The notes beneath the pieces are model-generated. The model was not told the DNA's origin. It worked only from the letters and a program-made list of their open reading frames with translations, and made no database searches. This document shows, one piece after another, positions 8,440 through 15,914 of a stretch of 64,000 nucleotides of DNA. The position numbers and the translations under genes were made by a program. The stretch lies in the NCBI GenBank assembly GCA_024636495.1, contig JAGXGZ010000056.1, positions 45,059 to 109,058 on the forward strand, in the 5' to 3' direction. Each line of letters opens with the position of its first letter. The first letter of the stretch is position 1. The stretch comes from Roseobacter sp. Its GTDB lineage: Bacteria > Pseudomonadota > Alphaproteobacteria > Rhodobacterales > Rhodobacteraceae.

Positions 8440-9717
8440 TCACAGGGCCTTATAAATGCATTTTCCGGAAACGTAAGTTTCCAAGACCTTACCTTGCATG
8501 CGCATTCCGTCAAAGGGCGTGTTGCGCGATTTCGATTTCAGGGTTTCGCGGTCCATGACAAACGGTGCGCCGTCATCAAACAACACCAGATCGGCGGGCG
8601 TGCCAGGGCTTAGGCGGCCACCGGGCAGGCCAAGACGGTGGGCCGGATTGAATGACAGAGCCCGCCAAAGCGTTGCGATATCCATCATTTCGGAATGGAC
8701 CAAACGCAGGGCTGCGGGCAGCAGCGTCTCAAGGCCAACGGCACCCGAAGCCGCCTCTTCGAACGGCAGGCGTTTGGATTCTTCGTCTTGGGGGGTGTGC
8801 ATCGAACAGATGATGTCGATCAGCCCAGAGGCCACGGCCTCGACCACGGCGATACGGTCTTCTTCGTCGCGTAAGGGGGGCTTGAGTTTAAAGAATGTAC
8901 GGTAATCGGCCACGTCCAGCGCATTCAGCGTCAGGTGGTGAATGCCCACGCCTGCGGTGATATCAAGGCCGTTTTTCTTGGCGCGCTCCAGCGCGGGCAG
9001 GGCGCGTGCCGTCGTGATTTGATCGGCGTGATAGCGGGCACCTGTCATCTCGATCAGCGCAATGTCGCGGTCCAGCCCCATGCGTTCGGCCATGGGTGAT
9101 ACGGCGGGCAGGCCCCGAAGTGACGCGAATTTGCCCGACGTGGCAGCGGCCCCTTTGCTCAGGATCGGCTCTTGAGGGTGGGCTATGACCAGCGCCCCGA
9201 GGCTGCGCGCATAGGTTAGCGCACGCGAAAACACCTTGGTGTCGGTGATCACGCTGTCGCAATCGGTAAAGGCAATTGCACCGGCATCCATCAAAAACCC
9301 GATCTCGGTCATCTCGCGGCCTGCGCGCCCCTTGGTCAGGGCAGCCATGGCGACCACATGCACGGGGGAAACCTCGTTCGCACGGCGGGTGACGAATTCC
9401 AACACTTCGGGGCTGTCGATGGCGGGGTTGGTATCGGGCCGTGTGATCATCGTGGTGACCCCACCCGCCGCCGCCGCCATTCCAGCCGATCGAAAGCTTT
9501 CTTTGTGACGCTCGCCCGGTTCGCACACTTTTACGCCCAGATCCACAATGCCGGGTGCCAGAAATTTGCCTCGGCAATCGACGATTGCACTGTCACCGGG
9601 GATCGGCGCGCCCTCAGGCAGGATCGCAGTAATCATGGTTCCCTCGACCTGCAACGTGCCATGGGTGACGGTGCGCGCTTCAGGATCGATAAGTTTGGCA
9701 TTAATAAAGTGCAGCAT
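8440..9717 (-). CDS. pyrC: Non-catalytic dihydroorotase homologue (PyrX/PyrC' type)
   Basis: Belongs to the class I dihydroorotase family by length (425 residues) and overall amidohydrolase pattern, but key residues are gone. Where active enzymes have the metal-binding His-x-His after the first strand, this reads VDLGVKVCEPGERHKES; the later ligand region reads ADQITTARAL; and the catalytic Asp loop (DHAPH in active enzymes) reads CSMHTPQDE. In Pseudomonas a similar inactive dihydroorotase binds PyrB to stabilise a dodecameric aspartate transcarbamoylase; pyrB is in the same operon here, so the same role is likely. Start: the ATG at 9715-9717 (MLHFINAK); a GTG six codons upstream is possible. 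Confidence 0.85.
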   Translation of the reverse strand: MLHFINAKLIDPEARTVTHGTLQVEGTMITAILPEGAPIPGDSAIVDCRGKFLAPGIVDLGVKVCEPGERHKESFRSAGMAAAAGGVTTMITRPDTNPAIDSPEVLEFVTRRANEVSPVHVVAMAALTKGRAGREMTEIGFLMDAGAIAFTDCDSVITDTKVFSRALTYARSLGALVIAHPQEPILSKGAAATSGKFASLRGLPAVSPMAERMGLDRDIALIEMTGARYHADQITTARALPALERAKKNGLDITAGVGIHHLTLNALDVADYRTFFKLKPPLRDEEDRIAVVEAVASGLIDIICSMHTPQDEESKRLPFEEAASGAVGLETLLPAALRLVHSEMMDIATLWRALSFNPAHRLGLPGGRLSPGTPADLVLFDDGAPFVMDRETLKSKSRNTPFDGMRMQGKVLETYVSGKCIYKAL

Positions 9718-9741
9718 TGCGTTGTTATCTTTCACAAAGGA

Positions 9742-9846
9742 TCACCCGCCGATCCATACCATCATTCCGACCACGCCAAAGGCGACAAGCAGCGCAATCA
9801 TTGCGATGCGGCCCGACATCTTGGGATCTGGTTTGGGTTCTTTCAT
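9742..9846 (-). CDS. 34-residue single-span membrane protein
   Basis: A tiny gene that reads MKEPKPDPKMSGRIAM followed by a hydrophobic helix (IALLVAFGVVGMMVWIGG) and a TGA at 9742-9744. Its ATG at 9844-9846 overlaps the TGA of the upstream gene (ATGA), the same coupling used by all its operon neighbours, which is the main support for it being real. A lysine- and proline-rich N-terminus followed by one helix suggests a small inner-membrane protein. It fills the gap before pyrX, where no other gene is possible. Confidence 0.6.
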   Translation of the reverse strand: MKEPKPDPKMSGRIAMIALLVAFGVVGMMVWIGG

Positions 9847-10379
9847 AGCAGCCACCAAAGAAGCAGGCCCGCCCCGACAAGCATTGCCAGCAGAATCATC
9901 GCCCCCCCGGCACGACCACGCGGCGGGGTGATTGGCGTCAGGTTTGGCACGCCTGTGTAGGGTTGGGCTGCGTCTGCCGTAAGGGGTGATGCAGTCATCG
10001 CGGGTTGTTCTTCGCCATACGTGCCGATCAGCGTCAGCTCAGGGCCAATCTCAAGCGTGGTTTCCGCTCCGTCGAAAGCCGATGAGAATAGTAGCAAAAT
10101 ATAGCCATCAAGCGCGTCCAATCGCGCACGGTCGCGCGTGATCTGTGCAGCAGTCACCGTGTAGCCATCGGTCAGATAGCGCGGCAGGCCGACACCTGTC
10201 AGGTCGGACACGGCGAATAATTCGGCTGTGTTCGGGGCGGCATCAAATCCAAGAAGGTCGGTAATAACTTGGGTCTTGTCGGAACTGCGTAACGCACGCG
10301 TCATTGCGTCAATGGGTCGGTTCACGGCGAAAAGCCTGATCTGGCCGAACTCTCCCATAGGGATGTTGAGGAGTGTCAT
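9843..10379 (-). CDS. Tail-anchored hypothetical protein of the pyr operon
   Basis: 178 residues; soluble N-terminal region of about 125 residues, then a linker rich in Pro/Thr/Ala (ASPLTADAAQPY, LTPITPPRGRAGG) and one C-terminal transmembrane helix (AMILLAMLVGAGLLLWWLL) that runs to the last residue. This is a tail-anchored layout with the bulk in the cytoplasm. N-terminal motifs include MGEFGQIRLFAVNRP and a VITDLLGFDAAPN segment. No family recognised. ATG overlaps the previous TGA by four bases and its own TGA overlaps the 34-residue gene. Confidence 0.72.
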   Translation of the reverse strand: MTLLNIPMGEFGQIRLFAVNRPIDAMTRALRSSDKTQVITDLLGFDAAPNTAELFAVSDLTGVGLPRYLTDGYTVTAAQITRDRARLDALDGYILLLFSSAFDGAETTLEIGPELTLIGTYGEEQPAMTASPLTADAAQPYTGVPNLTPITPPRGRAGGAMILLAMLVGAGLLLWWLL

Positions 10380-10891
10380 GTGTCTGTGCCTTTGTAACTG
10401 GTAGCCATCAAACCCATTAAACTGTCGCTTTCTTTGATATATTCAAATCCCAGATGGGCGGCGAGTGTGGGATTGTCGCCGCGTTCTTGGCGGATAAAGA
10501 ACACCGATGGGGGGCTTGTGGCCTTGATATCAGGTTTTGTCTCGGCGCTGCGGGGGAAGGCTTTGACGCGGGTTTCGCCTTTATGTAGCCGAAAAAACAA
10601 GGCGCGGTGGTTGGTCAGGGCGTATCTTGTCCGGGTCAATTCCGCCCACCGGTTCAGCCCCCTGACCAATGACAATACGACAAGCGCGATAATCACGGCC
10701 AGAATGACCGATTGAGATACTGGCAGATCATTATAAGTCAACAAAAGCCCGCCAGCGATTACGGTGCCAAAGGCCCCTATAAATGGCCCGAGCAACTGGA
10801 AATTGCGCAAAGATAAATGCGGCTTCGGCCTGCCGGTCCACAGCAATTCCTCGCCGTTTTCCAGCACTTTCGCCCAGAAGTCATCTGTCAC
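10376..10891 (-). CDS. Membrane protein with bacterial PH-like domain
   Basis: 171 residues. The opening EELLWTGRPKPHLSLR is typical of bacterial PH-domain membrane proteins (GExxLWxGxP). Two helices follow (FIGAFGTVIAGGLLLTY; VILAVIIALVVLSLVRG), then RTRYALTNHRALFF, the strand pair characteristic of these domains, and a C-terminal soluble part with SVFFIRQERGDNP. Function is unknown. It is coupled by ATGA overlaps to genes on both sides and pairs with the next protein, which has a similar two-helix plus PH-like plan. Confidence 0.72.
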   Translation of the reverse strand: MTDDFWAKVLENGEELLWTGRPKPHLSLRNFQLLGPFIGAFGTVIAGGLLLTYNDLPVSQSVILAVIIALVVLSLVRGLNRWAELTRTRYALTNHRALFFRLHKGETRVKAFPRSAETKPDIKATSPPSVFFIRQERGDNPTLAAHLGFEYIKESDSLMGLMATSYKGTDT

Positions 10892-11328
10892 AGCGCGGCC
10901 TCCCTTGCGGTGGCGATCTGCGCCTTGGTTTCACGCACATTTGGCACAAGGGGCAGGGTGATGCTTTGGCGGGTCGGTAGGCGCAGGGTGATTGACCAAA
11001 AAGACAATTTCCCGATGGCTGCAATATCAGTTAATGCCAGTTCAAGCGGTTCAATGTTTTCTGGATCATTGATGTAAAGCGCCCTGTTGGTCAGTCGCCA
11101 AACGGTGTTGCGGTTTTCGAACCAAATCTGGAAATCGTCGAAAATCCACATATAAAACAAAGCCGAAAGAACCGAAGCTAAAGCCCAAGTTGCAACGTTG
11201 AAATAGGGAAGGATCGGCGCGCAAATAAGCATGGTCAGCACCATCAGCGCTGCAGAGCGCCAGAAAAATGCCCGCAGTGAAATGCGCCAGCTTAGCAAAT
11301 CGCGTTCCTCCGAAGGCTGCGGCGTCAT
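10888..11328 (-). CDS. Membrane protein with PH-like C-terminal domain
   Basis: 146 residues: a short cytoplasmic start, two close transmembrane helices (residues about 18-60: [23 protein letters not shown] in part; [18 protein letters not shown]), then a beta-rich domain with [30 protein letters not shown] and [16 protein letters not shown] (given here as separate blocks). The WRLTNRALY strand matches the YALTNHRALFF strand of the neighbouring protein, so the two are probably related and may form a complex. ATGA overlaps link it to pyrB upstream and to the second PH-like gene downstream. Confidence 0.7.
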   Translation of the reverse strand: MTPQPSEERDLLSWRISLRAFFWRSAALMVLTMLICAPILPYFNVATWALASVLSALFYMWIFDDFQIWFENRNTVWRLTNRALYINDPENIEPLELALTDIAAIGKLSFWSITLRLPTRQSITLPLVPNVRETKAQIATAREAAL

Positions 11329-12272
11329 GCGGCCCCCTTTCGGCTTTCGGCAAGGTTGCGCGCCAGCAGGTCCATCGCTGCCATTCGGACGGCGACGCCC
11401 ATCTCGACCTGATCCTGAATGACGCTGCGATTGATGTCATCAGCCAAGGTTCCGTCGATCTCGACCCCGCGGTTCATCGGGCCGGGATGCATCACGATAG
11501 CGTCCGGCTTGGCATGGCCCAGTTTTTCGGCATCCAGACCAAATCTATGATAATATTCGCGTTCGCTGGGGATAAAGCCGCCATCCATGCGTTCTTTTTG
11601 CAAGCGAAGCATCATGACAACGTCTACGTCTTTCAGCCCTTTTTCCATGTCATCGAACACCTCGCCCCCGAATTCACCGATTTGTGCAGGCATCAAAGTG
11701 GGGGGGCCGATCAGGCGGATGCGGTTCTCCATCTTGCCCAATAGCATGATGTTCGAACGCGCCACACGGCTGTGCGCGATATCGCCGCAGATCGCGATCG
11801 ACAAACGGTGCAAGCGGCCTTTGGCGCGGCGAATGGTCAAAGCGTCCAGCAAGGCTTGGGTCGGGTGTTCGTGGCGCCCGTCACCGGCGTTAAGCACGGC
11901 GCAGTTTACTTTTTGCGCCAGCAAATCCACAGCGCCTGATTGCGGGTGCCGCACCACCAAAAGATCAGGATGCATCGCGTTCAACGTCATTGCTGTATCA
12001 ATCAGCGTTTCGCCCTTTTTGATGGATGACGCCTGCATCGCCATGTTCATCACATCCGCCCCAAGACGCTTGCCCGCGATTTCGAAACTGGCCTGCGTTC
12101 GGGTAGAGTTTTCAAAGAACATGTTGATCTGGGTCAGACCCTTAAGCGCATCGCTGTGCTTGTGGGGTTGGCGGTTCAGATCGGCGTAGGTATCGGCCAG
12201 ATCCAGCAGCGTCGTAATGTCATCCTGGGACAGCGGTTCGATGCCAAGAAGATGACGGTGTGCGAAACTCAT
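11325..12272 (-). CDS. pyrB: Aspartate carbamoyltransferase catalytic subunit
   Basis: Condenses carbamoyl phosphate and aspartate to carbamoyl aspartate in pyrimidine synthesis. At 315 residues it shows all signature sites: [13 protein letters not shown] near residues 52-64 (carbamoyl phosphate loop), [13 protein letters not shown] near 132-144, the KEGLKDVD-type region ([19 protein letters not shown]) near 210-228, and [12 protein letters not shown] near 263-274. First gene of a minus-strand operon running to plsY. No regulatory pyrI is nearby; the inactive dihydroorotase at 8440-9717 probably takes a structural role with it. Confidence 0.95.
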   Translation of the reverse strand: MSFAHRHLLGIEPLSQDDITTLLDLADTYADLNRQPHKHSDALKGLTQINMFFENSTRTQASFEIAGKRLGADVMNMAMQASSIKKGETLIDTAMTLNAMHPDLLVVRHPQSGAVDLLAQKVNCAVLNAGDGRHEHPTQALLDALTIRRAKGRLHRLSIAICGDIAHSRVARSNIMLLGKMENRIRLIGPPTLMPAQIGEFGGEVFDDMEKGLKDVDVVMMLRLQKERMDGGFIPSEREYYHRFGLDAEKLGHAKPDAIVMHPGPMNRGVEIDGTLADDINRSVIQDQVEMGVAVRMAAMDLLARNLAESRKGAA

Positions 12273-12298
12273 AAGGTCGACCCCACATTATTTAAGGC

Positions 12299-12327
12299 GT
12301 TATAGGGGGCTGTGCGGGTGCGGGCAA
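12299..12327 (-). promoter_or_regulatory. Candidate sigma-70 promoter for pyrB operon
   Basis: On the minus strand, TTGCCC (complement of 12322-12327) and TATAAC (complement of 12299-12304) are separated by 17 bases, a good match to TTGACA-17-TATAAT. The -10 lies about 27 bases before the pyrB ATG, so a short leader is predicted. Seen by eye only. Confidence 0.45.
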
Positions 12328-12425
12328 GGCGTCGGGCGGTGCATCTTGTGGCTGCGGTAGGTTGGATTTAAAACCATTTGGAAGATGGGATTTTTATTAG
12401 CTTCGCCAACGCGTAAGTTGGGGGC

Positions 12426-13199
12426 ATGGAATCAGCGGAATATCATCAGGCGTTAGCGCTTTTGCATTGGCAGATCGAATTGGGCGTGACCGAGTCGATC
12501 TGCGATATGCCGGTCAATCGCTATGAAGTGCCGTCGGTCGTTGAAAAGCCGAAACCGGCCAAGCCTGCCGGGGGCGCGGCATTTCCAACCTTTACCGATG
12601 TTGACCCCGTCGCCGAGGCCGAACGCGCGGCCAAGGGGGCGCAGTCGCTTGAGGAATTGCGCGCAGCGATGTACGCGTTCGAGCATTGCGAATTAAAGCG
12701 TGGCGCACGCAACCTGGTCTTCTCGGATGGGACGCCGGGCGCGCGTGTTATGATCATAGGCGAGGCACCGGGCCGCGACGAGGACCGCGAGGGCAGGCCG
12801 TTTGTGGGCCGCGCAGGTCAGTTGCTGGACAAGATGTTGGCCGCAATTGATATGGGCCGCGCGCATGCGCAGGCCCCGGTTTATATCACCAATGTTCTGC
12901 CTTGGCGCCCGCCGCAAAACCGCGACCCCAAGCCGGATGAAATCGCAATGATGAAGCCATTTTTGGCGCGCCATATCGAACTGGCCAATCCCGAAGTGCT
13001 TGTGATTGTGGGTAATTGGTCGGCTCAAGCCTTGCTGGGCAAGCGCGGGATCACCCGGTTGCGAGGGCAGTGGACCCAAGCTTTGGGATTGCCAGCGCTG
13101 CCGATGTTTCACCCGGCTTATCTGCTGCGCAGTCCCGAATTCAAACGCGAGGCTTGGGCCGATCTGCTTGAATTGAAGGCAAAGTTGAGCCGTGGTTGA
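12426..13199 (+). CDS. Uracil-DNA glycosylase, family 4-like
   Basis: Removes uracil from DNA to start base excision repair. The catalytic motif region [21 protein letters not shown] (split: [23 protein letters not shown]) lies near residues 112-131, [16 protein letters not shown] near 151-166, and the second motif [18 protein letters not shown] near 227-244. Family 4 enzymes usually hold a 4Fe-4S cluster with four cysteines; this 257-residue protein has only two (C26, C88), so it probably lacks the cluster. An extra N-terminal region of about 80 residues is Pro/Lys/Ala-rich. Overlaps the GTG start of the LysE gene by eight bases. Confidence 0.85.
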   Translation: MESAEYHQALALLHWQIELGVTESICDMPVNRYEVPSVVEKPKPAKPAGGAAFPTFTDVDPVAEAERAAKGAQSLEELRAAMYAFEHCELKRGARNLVFSDGTPGARVMIIGEAPGRDEDREGRPFVGRAGQLLDKMLAAIDMGRAHAQAPVYITNVLPWRPPQNRDPKPDEIAMMKPFLARHIELANPEVLVIVGNWSAQALLGKRGITRLRGQWTQALGLPALPMFHPAYLLRSPEFKREAWADLLELKAKLSRG

Positions 13200-13797
13200 T
13201 CCGCTGACGCTTTTGGCATTCGTGCCCGCCGCCTTGGCGCTGAACCTGACGCCGGGGGCGGATATGATGTTTTGTCTGGGCCAAGGGCTTCGCTTTGGGC
13301 CTGCGGCATCGGTTGCGGCAAGTGCTGGGATTTCGTTGGGCGGCATGGTGCATGTCACGCTTGCGGGTCTGGGCCTTGGGGCGCTGGTGGCCGCCGCGCC
13401 GTGGGCATTCGATGTTATCCGTTGGGTTGGTGTGGCCTATCTTTTGTGGCTTGCTTTCCAGACGTTGCGCGGGGGGCGCGCGCAGTCAGATGGTGCAGTA
13501 CCGCCATCGGCTTTTCGGGGAGCGTTGGTTGTGAGTTTGACAAACCCAAAGGTGATCCTATTTGTCTTGGCCTTCGTACCGCAATTTGTGGTGCCAGAAG
13601 CAGGGCCTGTCCTGCTTCAGTTCCTGATTTTCGGGGCGGTCTTATCGCTTGGGGGCTTTGTCATCAATGCTTTGGTAGGCATCTTTGCCGGTGGCTTGGG
13701 GCGTAAATTTGCGCGCGGGGGCAGGGCCTTACGTTGGATCAGCAGTGGAATTTTCGTGGCACTGGCCGCGCGATTGGCAGTATTGGAGCGGGCATGA
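13192..13797 (+). CDS. LysE/RhtB-family amino acid exporter
   Basis: A 201-residue inner-membrane protein with about six helices. The family signature LNLTPGADMMFCLGQGLRFGP (residues about 16-30 and on) and ALVVSLTNPKVILFVLAFVPQFV near 113-130 identify the LysE/RhtB superfamily, which exports amino acids such as homoserine, threonine or lysine. GTG start inside the end of the glycosylase gene; the TGA overlaps the moaB ATG. Substrate cannot be read from the sequence. Confidence 0.9.
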   Translation: MVDPLTLLAFVPAALALNLTPGADMMFCLGQGLRFGPAASVAASAGISLGGMVHVTLAGLGLGALVAAAPWAFDVIRWVGVAYLLWLAFQTLRGGRAQSDGAVPPSAFRGALVVSLTNPKVILFVLAFVPQFVVPEAGPVLLQFLIFGAVLSLGGFVINALVGIFAGGLGRKFARGGRALRWISSGIFVALAARLAVLERA

Positions 13798-14336
13798 GCC
13801 GTATTGACGAGACGATTGATTTTATTCCTGTCCGCATCGCGGTGCTGACAGTATCAGACACACGAAAGCTGGCGGACGACAGGTCGGGTGATGTGCTGGT
13901 GAACCGGATCGAGCAGGCGGGGCACCTGCTGGTGCAGCGCGCTATTGTGCAAGATGAACGCACGCTGATTTCAGATCAATTGCGCGCTTGGTGTGCTGAC
14001 GCAAATATAGATGTGATTATCAGCACAGGCGGCACCGGGCTGACCGGTCGCGATGTCACTGTGGAAGCGCACCGCGATGTCTATGAGAAAGAAATTGATG
14101 CGTTCGGCACCATTTTTACGATCGTATCGATGCAAAAAATAGGCACCTCGGCGGTACAAAGCCGTGCCACGGCGGGTGTCGCACTAGGCACATATCTTTT
14201 TGCGCTGCCCGGATCCCCCGGCGCGTGCAAGGATGCATGGGATGAGATTTTGCTTAAGCAATTGGATTACCGGCATAAACCCTGCAATTTCGTCGAAATC
14301 ATGCCCCGATTGGATGAACATCAGCGCCGCAAATAA
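13794..14336 (+). CDS. moaB: Molybdenum cofactor biosynthesis protein B
   Basis: MoaB/MogA fold protein that adenylates molybdopterin before molybdenum insertion, or binds it. The 180-residue product contains VLTVSDTRKLADDRSGD near residues 19-35, IISTGGTGLTGRDVT near 80-94 (the molybdopterin-binding Gly/Thr loop), and LFALPGSPGACKDAW near 141-155. I use the ATG at 13794 (MSRIDETIDF), which overlaps the LysE TGA. Other cofactor genes in the window are moaD/moaE at 0.9-1.6 kb and fdhD-moeA at 27-31 kb. Confidence 0.92.
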   Translation: MSRIDETIDFIPVRIAVLTVSDTRKLADDRSGDVLVNRIEQAGHLLVQRAIVQDERTLISDQLRAWCADANIDVIISTGGTGLTGRDVTVEAHRDVYEKEIDAFGTIFTIVSMQKIGTSAVQSRATAGVALGTYLFALPGSPGACKDAWDEILLKQLDYRHKPCNFVEIMPRLDEHQRRK

Positions 14337-14459
14337 AAAAAGACACTTCTTCGATAGTGTTGCGACGGAATTCGATCAGACCCGCGTATCATAACTGTGA
14401 CTTGGTTCTCCCCTCGTAAGAGCTATTTTCATCACAGGTGCAACTAAGATCGGATCAAG

Positions 14460-15911
14460 ATGCGTTTTCTGAGGCAAAGTATGTTTGGCCTGTTTCTGGC
14501 TGCCACGGCTTTGGGTCTTTTGATCTTTGCCGCAGATCTGATCGGCGGTGCCGTTCAGAAACGGCTGGCAGACGAACCCGAAGCGCGCACGCCGCGCGAA
14601 CGTATCTTTTCAGTTAATGTTGTCCAAGCCGTTTCTGGAACAGAAGTGCCAATCCTTGAGAGTTTTGGAGCGATCCAAAGCCGCCGCCAGCTTGAACTGC
14701 GTGCCGCTGTGGCGGGGCGCGTGATCGAACTTGCCTCAGGCTTTGAAGATGGCGGCGAGGTACAGGCTGGCCAAGTGTTAATCCGTCTGGACCGCGCAGA
14801 TGCGATGGCCGAAGTGTCACGCGCGAAAAGTGCTATTCTGGATGCCGAAACAGAGGGGCGCGATGCGGCCCGCGCCTTGGATCTGGCCCGCGACGAGCAG
14901 GCCGCAGCGCAAGAACAGGCCGCTTTGCGCGAAGGCGCATTTCAGCGGCAAAGTGATCTGGCCGACCGGGGTGTCGGGACGGCGACCGCCACGGAAACTG
15001 CTGAACTGGCGGCATCCAGTGCACGGCAGGCCGTATTGGCGCGTCGCCAGATCGTGACGCAGACCGAAGCGCGTATTGATCAGGCGACCAGCCTGTTGTC
15101 GCGCCTGCAGATCGCGCTTGCTGATGCAGAGCGACGTTTGGAGGAAACCACAATCGTCGCCCCCTTTGACGGCACGCTAAGCGATCCGTCCGTTGTTGAG
15201 GGACGGTTGGTTTCGGCTAATGAGCGATTGGCCGATCTGATCGATACGACTGATCTGGAGGTGTCGTTTCGCGTGTCGACGGCGCAATACGCGCGGCTGA
15301 TTGATGACAACGGCGCATTGATCAAAGCCGATGTCGTGGCATCGTTGGATGTCGCCGGGCTGGATCTGGAGGCGACGGGTCAGATCACCCGTGCCAGTGC
15401 CGCCGCAGGCGAGGGCGCCAGTGGCCGGCTGATTTTTGCTTCGCTCACACAGGCACCGGGGTTCAAGCCGGGTGATTTTGTCACCGTACGCATTCGCGAG
15501 CCTGAACTTACTGCAGTGATCCGGTTGCCAAGCTCCGCCCTTGATGCGCAGGGCCGCGTCTTGGTGTTGGATGCAGACAACCGACTTGAGACCGAAACTG
15601 TCGTGGTGCTGCGCCGTGTCGGTGACGAGATTTTGGTGCGTGGCAATATTGTCGGACGAGATGTGGTTGAATCGCGGTCGCCCTTGTTGGGTGCAGGCAT
15701 CGCCGTCAAACCCTTGCGCCCCGGTGTCACTGCCCCCACCGATCCTGCCATGGTCGAGCTGACAGAGGAACGTCGCGCCCAGTTGGTCGCCATTGTCGAG
15801 GCCAACACCGGAATGCCCGAGGCAGCCAAGGCGCGCGTTTTGGCGCAGTTGTCACAGACGCAAGTGCCCGCCCAGATGATTGAACGTATTGAAAGCCGGA
15901 TGGGGGGATAA
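14460..15911 (+). CDS. RND efflux periplasmic adaptor (membrane fusion protein)
   Basis: A 483-residue HlyD/AcrA-type adaptor. N-terminal membrane anchor at about residues 8-28 (GLFLAATALGLLIFAADL), then a lipoyl half (RRQLELRAAVAGRVIEL), a long alpha-helical hairpin rich in Ala/Glu/Gln (residues about 115-215), the second lipoyl half (LEETTIVAPFDGTLSDPSVVEGRLV), and beta-barrel and membrane-proximal parts (VTVRIREPELTAVIRLPSSALD). It bridges the inner-membrane pump and an outer-membrane channel. The pump gene follows after three bases. No TolC gene is in the window. Confidence 0.9.
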   Translation: MRFLRQSMFGLFLAATALGLLIFAADLIGGAVQKRLADEPEARTPRERIFSVNVVQAVSGTEVPILESFGAIQSRRQLELRAAVAGRVIELASGFEDGGEVQAGQVLIRLDRADAMAEVSRAKSAILDAETEGRDAARALDLARDEQAAAQEQAALREGAFQRQSDLADRGVGTATATETAELAASSARQAVLARRQIVTQTEARIDQATSLLSRLQIALADAERRLEETTIVAPFDGTLSDPSVVEGRLVSANERLADLIDTTDLEVSFRVSTAQYARLIDDNGALIKADVVASLDVAGLDLEATGQITRASAAAGEGASGRLIFASLTQAPGFKPGDFVTVRIREPELTAVIRLPSSALDAQGRVLVLDADNRLETETVVVLRRVGDEILVRGNIVGRDVVESRSPLLGAGIAVKPLRPGVTAPTDPAMVELTEERRAQLVAIVEANTGMPEAAKARVLAQLSQTQVPAQMIERIESRMGG

Positions 15912-15914
15912 CGG

